Positions 56,340-64,000 of a stretch of DNA of 64,000 nt are shown one piece after another (the stretch's first letter is position 1; each line of letters opens with the position of its first letter). Position numbers and translations under genes: made by a program. The stretch comes from Blastobasis lacticolella. Lineage: Eukaryota; Arthropoda; Insecta; Lepidoptera; Blastobasidae. The DNA is taken from contig LR990045.1 of assembly GCA_905147135.1 (NCBI GenBank), positions 19,940,173 to 20,004,172 on the forward strand, given 5' to 3'. The notes under the pieces were generated by a model, which saw only the letters and a program-made list of their open reading frames with translations, was not told the origin of the DNA and made no database searches.

Positions 56340-57860
56340 ATTTTGTATTATATTTATTACACATAGTTCAACACGATACAAGAGAAGGAACAAAGACTCC
56401 CGCGCAGCTCGAGCCACCGTCTGGGTCGTAATAAGTGGCGATAATGATCACATTGTATCAACAGACTAACTGACATCACTTCGACGAGAGTAGGTACTTA
56501 GGTACTAAGTAACCTCTTATTGTTATTTGGAGTCAGGTGGCGCTGGACGAAGCCGTAAGCTGAGCGATAGTGATGGCGAATGGCCGGCATTGGGCGCCCC
56601 AGCATACCTGTTTTGTCACACATGATCTGTTTTGGCGCGTGCTGCGATATAGGTAACTCTATTTAATGTAGGTAATGCCGCCAAGGGGTACCAATCGTCT
56701 CCCGAGACTGCTCGACTAGTTTCAAGGTCCCCAACGGAAGACCTTGGTCAACGGTTCGACTTAGAATGTAGAGACGTGCATGCCCAAGTTTTAGCATCTC
56801 TTACACAATCAACAAATAAATTTCCACCCTCCACGAGATGGCTTTGGATCCATCTGTATGCCAGATCTGACTTCATTTTCTCCAGGAAAGCATTTGAGCC
56901 AGTCCTCCCTGCATAACAGTTCTACAGTGTAAAGGTGAATACACTGTAAAGCTGGTTACAATGAAATTATGGTGATTGTACATACTTAGTATGTTACTGC
57001 TTGTGTCAGTTTCCTGAAAAGACTTCAGAGACTTTGAGAGCTTGATGTCTTCCTCTCTGTGGGTGGTAGATCTGTGCATACTTACCTAACTAAGTCAACC
57101 CAGTGACTCCTCTTTACCAATTTGCTATGCCCAATCCAGGTCCATGTTGATTCTCATCATTATTATAACATCTATATGTAACTAAACGAAATAAAGAAAT
57201 TGAAATTGAAATTAAGGGTTAAGACCCCAGGTTTTCCCTGCCAGTCGTCTGGATATAGCTTTAGCTTTTGGCTAGTCTAGCCTTCTGAAGTATAATTGCA
57301 AACGGTAATTAAATAGGAGGCATAACTTACGAGTGGCGAGCTCGTTGCGGTCTTGCGGTGCTAAGCTCAAGTTCGACTAGCCTCACAGTACGAAAATTGG
57401 TAAGGGCGCATCGAATTGTGTCCAGATTAAGTTTTCAAGTTTCTAGACAGTCGTGTCTCGGCCGCATCGTCTCCAACATCTACTATAAAAATGTTTCCGA
57501 TATGTTTCTTTCAAAAAAAAAGTATATACCACGACAACGATAAATCATTGTATCGTCACTAAAATTACTTAACCGCCGAAATGACCACATTGAGTTTTAT
57601 ATTATCCACTTTCATTTCCCAAACTCTATAGACGAAAAACTCACGATTCAAACGTGCAGGACATTCCCAAAAAACGACGACCCTGGCACTACCGCCTTAT
57701 CTTGATCACTCCCATTCCTATTCTCCAAGACTACGGAATTTGCGCTAAACATGTAGTGGGTAGGTACCTACATGATGGCTCACCGTTGAAGGTCAGTCCT
57801 TCCCCCGTGACATGGGGGTCGCTCCAAACCACTGAATCCGTACCTATAGTACCTAAGTAA
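56340..57860. other. No recognisable gene
   Basis: TATTTATTACACATAGTTCA at 56347 may begin a diverged D repeat. The short open frames at 56873-57079, 57358-57543 and 57654-57860 show no family resemblance. Confidence 0.45.
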
Positions 57861-57864
57861 AAAA

Positions 57865-58012
57865 ATCATCTTGGCGTTAATTTCCCGGTTGTACTCTCGC
57901 GCATGACAGCCCGTTCGCTTAGACCACGATACAGGATTCAACAGATTAGATCATTACAATGGAGTGACTGCCATCTGACCTCCTTAACCCTGCTACCAGA
58001 GGAACCTGACCT
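57865..58012 (-). repeat. SINE-B 3' half, minus copy
   Basis: ATCATCTTGGCGTTAATTTC, GTTGTACTCTCGCGCATGAC, AATGGAGTGACTGCCATCTG and GCTACCAGAGGAACCTGACC. Truncated before the tRNA-like head. Confidence 0.7.
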
Positions 58013-58369
58013 GACCGTACCTATAGTACGTCAGATTCCGGAGTAGTCGAGTGTGGATCTGACTGAGAAGCACCGCGAGGCCATTACATTACACATAAGT
58101 TACAGATACATATACATTTTACCATGGACTTACTACCCAAAGGGACTGCGCACTGCTTTGACTAAAACCGGGCAGAGCGAGAGTCACCATCGATAGTCCT
58201 TTGTCCCTTTCTAACAGTGTAAACACAATGTTATTGGCATAATCACCGTCATGCTAAATTGACAAGTGTCATGTTTGGCGTTGCCATTATTAAAGAAATA
58301 TTTTTACCGTGAATTTGGTATTATTAAAGGGTTGTGGCTACCGTATTGTATTCGTATAAAAGTCGTGAA

Positions 58370-58839
58370 ACTCGTGTTCTATAATAAATAGAACGAATGC
58401 GTATTTAGCCACAGAGAGCGTATTGTCATGAAACTCAGGATTGCGTTCTGAAGAGAACGACTTGTCTTCGATTGTTCTTCACGCCACGGAGCCCCAGCGC
58501 AGCTTCAGAAGACCACCGGAGTTCGCCGCCGCTGTAGTCGCCACCGTGCGCGCCGAGCTTCCTCCGATGTGCTGTCCCTCGATGCGCCGGCCAAATGGGC
58601 GTCCGCCGCTCTGCGCCTCTTATTTATAGCGGCACCACACCGGCGCGCGGCGTGGTGGGGGAAAGCTATCTCGCGGCGGGCTTTCCCATTGGTCAATGCA
58701 AATAGATTTTTACTAGATCTATCACACAAGTTTAGGTAGTACGTATTTGTAAATATAGTTAGGCACATTTTCTGTAAATACATCCATTCCACACTTGTCT
58801 ACGGAGTTTAACTAATCCTACTACTCAAGACCTCCAAAG
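58370..58839 (+). mobile_element. Candidate LTR and primer-binding region of a Ty3/gypsy-type element
   Basis: Immediately downstream of the interval, TGGTGACC (58840-58847) matches the start of a tryptophan-tRNA-type primer-binding site, and a gag start follows 43 bp later. Within the interval are a TATTTATAG TATA-like box (58621-58629) and a GTTCTAT...ATAGAAC inverted repeat (58376-58394). No second LTR copy is in the window, so the left boundary is a guess. Confidence 0.35.
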
Positions 58840-58890
58840 TGGTGACCACCGCCGTTCAAGAAGCAAGAACACAGCTTAGCACCGGGAACT

Positions 58891-59091
58891 ATGGCGACTC
58901 AAGACTTTCCACGGGAACAGCAAGAAGTTGCAGGCATCGCTCTCTCGCTGCGCATCCCACAGTTTTGGCGCGACACCCCACGACTATGGTTCTACAGATT
59001 CGAGTCGGTCACAGCGGATCAGAAAAAAGGAAAACGGCAGTTGGTGGACATGATCATCGCGCAACTCGGCAAACCAGTGATCCAATCTGCA
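58891..59091 (+). pseudogene. Retrotransposon gag N-terminus, cut by a DNA transposon
   Basis: ATG at 58891 opens a frame with SLRIPQFWRDTPRLWFYRFE and then RQLVDMIIAQLGKPVIQ. The IPxFWxxxPxLWFxxxE motif starts the gag of many insect Ty3/gypsy elements. After about 65 residues the frame runs into GGGCTATTGGCTATCTCAG, the end of another element, so only the N-terminus remains. The rest of gag and pol does not follow. The minus-strand integrase at 61.5 kb belongs to a different or rearranged element. Confidence 0.7.
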
Positions 59092-59135
59092 GGGCTATTG
59101 GCTATCTCAGTTGTCCACTCAAATGAGTTGTACAC
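59092..59135 (+). mobile_element. Left terminal region of a DNA transposon
   Basis: GGGCTATTGGCTATCTCAGT, then GTCCACTCAAATGAGTTGTA, breaks the gag frame and resembles the start of the truncated MITE at 5495. No matching inverted end is seen on the right side before the LTR at 61318, so the transposon is probably truncated. It is the likely border of the element carrying the Myb/SANT-like gene; that linkage is inferred from position. Confidence 0.5.
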
Positions 59136-59569
59136 TCACATTAGTTGAACACTGGCACTGTCATAAAATTGGTATTGTCTATCTCTTCAGTGTACAACTA
59201 TTCACAGTGGATCCACTGCAATTCACGGTGCTACCATAGACTAAGTAGATATAATACGTGACTACCAAGTAGCCATTATGACATCTCTATTTTTTATCGA
59301 CTTTTCAAATTGAAGGGAGATATGTCACCGACATCTTGTTTTGGCACGAATTTTGAAATTCCATAGCAACAAATAAATTAAATAAATTTTGTGTTTTTTA
59401 TTATTACACGTAAGTATTTAATATACCATTTCTTAAGTGTAAGTGCGTAGTGACTACATATATAACTATTATTGAAGAAGATTTTGGTTAATAGTAAAGC
59501 ATATTTACATAGCATTTGAATCTGCGAATGTAAATTAATTTGACAAATTTTAGAATGCCGGGTTGTTGA

Positions 59570-60871
59570 ACTTCTGCACGGCAGATAGAATTACTGGTGG
59601 AGTGGGCCGAGGAGAACAGAATGGTGGCATTGGGCCGGTTCACAGGCGGAGCTCTAGCTGCCCAAACGGTTAGGCAGGCTTGGGAGCAGTTGGCGCTGCG
59701 CCTCAACTTAGTGGCGCAAGGCGCTTCAAAGTCGGTGGACCAGTGGCGGAGAGTAAGTACTTAGTAGTATACTATATTCGATTACATGTTTTTTTTTGCT
59801 TTGAGCGCATGTAAATGCTAATACGATTTCAAAATCTAATTTGATACCTAATATTAATCCCTAACCATCCCATTGCATGTTTTTCTAATTCTAACTTGAA
59901 CATTTTGCTTGTGAAGTACTGGATAGAGTTCAAGGCCAAGACGAAGTCTAAGGCTGCGGACTCTAGACGGAGTGCATCCGCCACTGGTGCAGGGCCGTCA
60001 AGAGTTGCGCCACTGAGCGAGTTCGAGGACCGGGTGCTGGCCGTGATCGGCCGGGTGGCGGTAGAGGGCTTACGTGGTGTAAGAATACCTATTAATGTAA
60101 GTCTTTACTTAATTTTTCTTTTACAATTGCTTACATTTTGTGCAGATACCATCAACAGCTCCTTCTCTTGCTGTGTCTGTTCCTTCAGCCACTCCTTCAG
60201 AAGTGGAGATGGACAAGGAGTGGCTGGAAGAGGAGGACTGCTCGCTGATACCACTGCCCTCTTCCGAGCACGAGCGGGCAAGCCCCCGGCCAGAACAAGC
60301 CATCACACCTCGGGCAACTCCACCAGGCTCTTCTCAGCCGATGCCCGGTGCGGTCATATAGTAATATTTTAGAGTTCTTTAAATGTAGGGATAATTAACA
60401 AAATGCTAATTATTTTGTTTTATTTTCAGCTCCTCCAAATGAACAAGAACCGAGACAGGCGAGACCGCAAAGGCCGCCAACGCGCTGTAAGTAAATGTTA
60501 TCTATTACATAGCTCATCATCATACTATCTATGACACATGCCATTTTTATTAACTCATGTAGTCAGTATGTTTTAATATGCAACTCCAAAAATGCTTCTA
60601 TGCGTTAATAAGATCAATTTTTATAATTGCAGTCCGTGATGCTGGTCGTCTTCGGTGGGCTGTTCTTCTTGAGGAGAGGCATATTGCGGCTGAGGAGAGG
60701 ATGGCGGCTGCGATGGGGCGGCATGCTGTTGCGCAGGAGCAGTAAGCTGCTGCCATGCATCAGCTTGTTGCATCGCATCAGCAACATGGTGATTTAATGG
60801 AGCGAAAAGCCGCTGCGCAGGAGGACACGGTCCTCATATTAGCGGAACTGCGAAACGGCATCAGGCGGTAA
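59570..60871 (+). pseudogene. Myb/SANT-like transposon protein gene, five exons, one internal stop
   Basis: Exons by GT-AG junctions: 59570(or earlier)-59752, 59917-60078, 60146-60347, 60430-60486 and 60633-60871; introns of 164, 67, 82 and 146 bp. Exon 1 reads RQIELLVEWAEENRMVALGR to GASKSVDQWRR, a Myb/SANT-like DNA-binding domain. Exon 2 continues YWIEFKAKTKSKAADSRRSA then SATGAG. Exon 3 is acidic and proline-rich (WLEEEDCSLIPLPSSEHERA). Exon 5 is a charged helical tail (RWAVLLEERHIAAEERMAAA) with an in-frame TAA at 60743-60745, after which the frame continues cleanly to TAA at 60869. Such proteins accompany PIF/Harbinger-type transposases, assisting end binding. No transposase is present. 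The start is uncertain: a TGA precedes codon 59570, so the first exon may begin elsewhere. Confidence 0.75.
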
Positions 60872-61317
60872 CACTAGGTCTTTTATTTAGATTTTCATCT
60901 CTATTTTCATCACCAAACACAAACCTGATGGTACCCACACAGCACAATGCCTTGCTGTATGAGTGTCGTAACTAACCTTATATTTAGTCAGATGTCGGAA
61001 ACCTTCGACACGAAGGTACTTAAATATTACTCTAACTGCTAAACGGATTTCAATGAAGCGAGGCTATGAACGATTTCTATTAAATTGGCTTACTTGCAAA
61101 TAAAAAACAGTAGCGAAATTGGTCCATCCGTTCAGGAACTACGATGTCAAACTTTTATCATTTACAATCATCATCATCTTAGCGTCTACCGCGGCTTATG
61201 CCAGAGTCCGTATTCCTACTAGATTTCCTCTCATTCGAACTGTCTTCAGTTACATTCACTAAGTAGTTACTTATTAGGGATTAAATGTAAAACTAATAAA
61301 TCTTAATGTATATTATT
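60872..61317. other. No gene; downstream of the Myb/SANT-like gene
   Basis: Contains AATTGGTCCATCCGTTCAGG near 61119, a short block common near insect repeat ends. The expected right inverted terminus of the DNA transposon was looked for and not found. Confidence 0.4.
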
Positions 61318-61494
61318 TGTTTACAGATCGCAACGTTCGTGCAGGAAAATATTATTTAATCTTTAGCAATATAAGTGATACATAAGATAAACGATTAAAC
61401 CAACGGAAAACTTGGCTTTATTCAACTTAAATTTTACATGACAATGAATGTATGTATCCTAGCAACATAGGCACAGATACTAGAATACACGTCA
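61318..61494 (-). mobile_element. Candidate 3' LTR (177 bp) of the minus-strand gypsy element
   Basis: On the minus strand the segment begins TGACGTGTATTCTAG directly after a purine-rich AGGAGGGAAGAA tract (61495-61506, polypurine-tract-like). It contains AATAAA (61417-61422) and ends CTGTAAACA. TG...CA ends, the adjacent purine tract, the poly(A) signal and a location about 40 bp past the integrase stop agree with a short LTR. The partner LTR would lie beyond the window edge. Confidence 0.5.
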
Positions 61495-61532
61495 TTCTTC
61501 CCTCCTAAGTTTTCTCAACATAACTATCACAA

Positions 61533-62289
61533 TCATAAGTAATAATCATTGAGGTGACGAGGCAATCGCCTTTGTCTGACTGGTCTTCTGGGAGTATCAG
61601 ATACTTCCGGAATGTCGTTAGAATTTTCCTCATCTTCGTTCTCAACAGGTGTTGCAGTCGTTGGCCTTATATCCTGATCAGAGTCATTTTCTAAAGGTGT
61701 TGAGAATGATGGTCCTGCATCTTGATTCTCTTGGTCGAAGCCATCAGCAGAAGACTCCAAATCATGACTGTTATTCAATGGCAGGGGTGCTAGGTGCCTG
61801 TTAGAAACGGTAGACTCTCGGCCATTGGCGTAACGAATGAAAGAATAATGAGGATTACTCTGAAGCAATTCCGCTTCCTCAATATACGGGTCGTTCTTGT
61901 TTCGTACATGCTTCTTCACCAAGATCGGACCTGGAGTAAGCCACGAAGGTAGAGACTCCCCATTCGCTGACCGTCTCGGATAGGATAGAAGTCTCTCGTG
62001 AGGCGTTGCATTAGTTGAAGTGCATAAAAGTGATCTTATAGAATGCAACGCTAAAGGTAACATGGCTTCCCAAATGTCTAGATCCATATCTTTGGAGCGA
62101 AGTGCCAACTTGATAGTCCTCCAAAGAGTTCCATTTAGCCGCTCCACTTGCCCATTTCCGCAAGGATTATAGGGAGTTGTCCGACTTCGAGCGATACCCA
62201 ACGGGCATAAGAATTGATCCAACTCTTCAGATAGAAATGAGGTACCTCGGTCACTGTGAATATAAGACGGGGTCCCAAAGGTACTAAAT
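61533..62289 (-). pseudogene. Ty3/gypsy integrase C-terminal half, cut by Jockey copy 2
   Basis: The frame enters at the Jockey junction with STFGTPSYIHSDRGTSF (second catalytic aspartate in HSDRG). It then has GIARSRTTPYNPCGNGQVER, with the catalytic glutamate in QVERLNGT, then SIRSLLCTSTNATPHERLL, the PGPILVKKHVRNKNDPYIEE tail and an acidic C-terminus ending HLNDYYL. The first catalytic aspartate and everything upstream are displaced by the Jockey element. Without that insertion this stretch is open, so the gypsy copy was fairly intact when Jockey landed. Role: joins element cDNA to the chromosome. Confidence 0.88.
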
Positions 62290-64000
62290 CAGTATCCGTT
62301 TTGGCTTCGTAGCGCACCCCCGCGTCGCTCGTTGCCAGCTCGCTTCCGTTTTGCTTACGTATTTCGCAAGTTTTCGCGCGCGTTCACTTCGCGTTGCGAG
62401 CCCGCGTCCCGCTGAGCGTAACGAATTATAGTTACGTTCATTCAGAGACGTAGTTTCTTGTTACCGATTCGTTGGTAACACAAAGCTGCGTTTCTGCCGC
62501 GTTGAGTTGGTGGATACTTAACGGTGACAACTAAGCCAACTAGCGTTGCCCCGGTGCGCTGTTAAGGCCCCTCAGGTCTTAGCGAAACCGGACGTCCCGA
62601 TCCCATTGCACTTGGGCCTGCCCAAGGGTGACGGATAGCGGCATATCCATTAGGGATAGCCGCTCCACCGACCCCCTCTCCCCTCTCCCCCCTGCCTCGC
62701 GCAGGGAGGACGCCCCGCGTCTCTCCGTCTCTCGTCGACATTCTCGTCCCTTCTCGCCTTCCAATGGCGACGGTCTCGGTGGAGGAATTCGCCGCTAAGG
62801 CGGTGAAATTGCTCCTCCGAGCTAATCTTGGCCAGGATGACTACGTCGTCCGTAGTTACCTGGCGTCAGTGGGGAGTGCCCCTCAGGCCCCCCGCGAACC
62901 CTCTGAGGACATGGAGTTTGAGGACTCCGTGTCCCAGGTCTCAGCGCCGCCCTCCCGCAAGAGGGCGGCTTCTCTGTCCGGGGACGACTCTTCGTCCTCG
63001 ACCACCGTGACGGGAACTCTTTCCGTCACCCCCGTCCCACCCTCTGCGGCCGAGCTCGACGGATTCGAGCTCGTCGCTAAATCTAAGCGGCACCGAAAGC
63101 GGGCCGCCCGCTCAGTGTCCGAGGCCTCGTCCGAGGCCGCCGCGCCCGCCCCGGTCGCGGTCGCGGTTCTCTCTAGCCCCGCGTCCCCCGACTCGAGCGT
63201 GACTGCTGCCGCTCGCGAGACCGCGCCGTCTGGCCCTAAGCCAGTAGCGCGTTTTGCCCCCCCTGCCCCGTCTAAAGCCAAGCCCCCGCCCCCTGTTTTC
63301 CTTAGGGAAAAGTCAAAGTGGGAGTTAGTCTCCCGTCTCTGCGCGGAACAGCGCGTCCGCTATACCCGTGCCTCCAACACGGGTATAGCCGTTAAGATTG
63401 ACGTCGAGTCGATCGACGACTTCAGGAGCCTTACTAGGCTCCTAGCCCATAATAAGATAGGCTATCATACCTACGCCCTCCCTGAGGAGCGTAAGGTGCG
63501 TGCGGTACTCCGTGGAGTGCCGCACGAGCTTTCCAACGAGGCCATCCTCATGGACCTCAAGTCCAAAGATTTCCCCGCCGAGGCTGTACACAAGATGTAC
63601 AGCCGGTCCGGCAAACAATTTCCCATGGCGCTGGTGGTGCTTTCCAACACCACCGGTGCCAGGACTATATTCCGGGGAGGCTTCACGGTCTGTGGGCTCT
63701 CCGGAATCAAAGTCGAGGCCCCGCATAAACGCGGTTCCCCAGGGCAGTGCCACCGCTGCCAATTTTATGGCCACGCGTCGGCCAACTGCTCGGCCCCGCC
63801 GCGCTGTGTCAAGTGTGGCGAAGGCCACACCGCCAAGGAGTGCGCGCGTACGCGCGACTCCACCACCCCTCCCTTCTGTTGCAATTGTGGCCAATCTGGC
63901 CACACTGCAAACTACAGGGGTTGCCCGCGCGCCCCTCGTCCCCGCACTTCCGCGCCAAAGCCCACTAAGGGCAAAGGCGCAAATCCCTCTGCGCCGAAGC
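62290..64000 (+). mobile_element. Jockey non-LTR retrotransposon, copy 2 (5' part, continues past the window)
   Basis: Begins CAGTATCCGTTTTGG like copy 1 and follows it along the whole leader and ORF1. It is inserted within the integrase frame at 62289/62290. The leader differs from copy 1 at scattered positions (for example CTGCTACCACAGCC versus GCGTTGCGAGCC). The 3' part, including ORF2, lies outside. Confidence 0.93.
62764..64000 (+). CDS. Jockey ORF1 (Gag-like), partial but unbroken
   Basis: ATG at 62764 (MATVSVEEFAAKAVKLL). The C tract at the position of the copy-1 frameshift is seven Cs plus T here, keeping FAPPAPSKAKPPPP in one frame. The distance from the ATG to the window end is 1236 bases against 1237 for the same positions in copy 1, so the one-base difference is the only net indel. 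Zinc knuckles CHRCQFYGHASANC, CVKCGEGHTAKEC and CCNCGQSGHTANYRGC are intact. At least 412 codons, continuing beyond the edge. Predicted RNA-binding partner of the ORF2 enzyme. Confidence 0.88.
   Translation, partial: MATVSVEEFAAKAVKLLLRANLGQDDYVVRSYLASVGSAPQAPREPSEDMEFEDSVSQVSAPPSRKRAASLSGDDSSSSTTVTGTLSVTPVPPSAAELDGFELVAKSKRHRKRAARSVSEASSEAAAPAPVAVAVLSSPASPDSSVTAAARETAPSGPKPVARFAPPAPSKAKPPPPVFLREKSKWELVSRLCAEQRVRYTRASNTGIAVKIDVESIDDFRSLTRLLAHNKIGYHTYALPEERKVRAVLRGVPHELSNEAILMDLKSKDFPAEAVHKMYSRSGKQFPMALVVLSNTTGARTIFRGGFTVCGLSGIKVEAPHKRGSPGQCHRCQFYGHASANCSAPPRCVKCGEGHTAKECARTRDSTTPPFCCNCGQSGHTANYRGCPRAPRPRTSAPKPTKGKGANPSAPK

Overview
The window is repeat-dense, AT-rich eukaryotic DNA, most likely from a moth or butterfly (Lepidoptera). 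That is an inference from its repeat content: Jockey, CR1-like and RTE-like non-LTR retrotransposons, a Helitron with the usual insect Rep/helicase layout, tRNA-headed SINEs, a non-LTR ORF1 with a baculovirus FP25K-like domain, and a Myb/SANT-like transposon gene with short GT-AG introns. I found no convincing host gene. Almost all recognisable coding sequence is mobile-element sequence, mostly broken.

Layout. 1-5.6 kb: unassigned AT-rich DNA with repeat fragments and two well-defined inverted-repeat elements (3471-3729, 4903-5106). 5.64-10.7 kb: a near full-length Jockey retrotransposon with four breaks. 10.7-21.5 kb: a patchwork of SINE copies, LINE tails and a CA/ACACGC microsatellite. 21.6-27.8 kb: a degenerate minus-strand Helitron, interrupted by a 5'-truncated CR1-like LINE (21776-24099) and by a 359-bp repeat (26117-26475); in both cases the Helitron frame resumes on the far side. 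28-33.4 kb: SINE and RTE tails, a LINE C-terminus, a 104-bp tandem array and an inverted-repeat element. 33.4-50.9 kb: a direct tandem duplication (copy A 33400-42895, copy B 43112-50928) whose copies serve as empty sites for each other and reveal six later insertions. 51.5-56.3 kb: a nearly complete two-ORF LINE. 58.4-62.3 kb: nested pieces, namely an LTR/gag start, a DNA-transposon end cutting the gag, a five-exon Myb/SANT-like transposon gene, a candidate LTR and a minus-strand Ty3/gypsy integrase. 62.29-64 kb: the 5' part of a second Jockey copy inserted in the integrase frame; its ORF1 is open to the window edge.

How the parts relate. The elements are related by nesting and by mobilisation rather than by a pathway. 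CR1-like LINE sits in Helitron and Jockey 2 sits in the gypsy integrase. One SINE family (called SINE-B here) has a 3' end resembling the end of an RTE-like LINE in this window, which suggests that LINE as its mobilising partner. Repeat names used below are local: SINE-A and SINE-B are tRNA-headed; C has a GAT tail; D begins with an AGAA run; E carries the AGCAACGTGTTATAGAGG block; H carries the ATCCGTTGCGTAG block.
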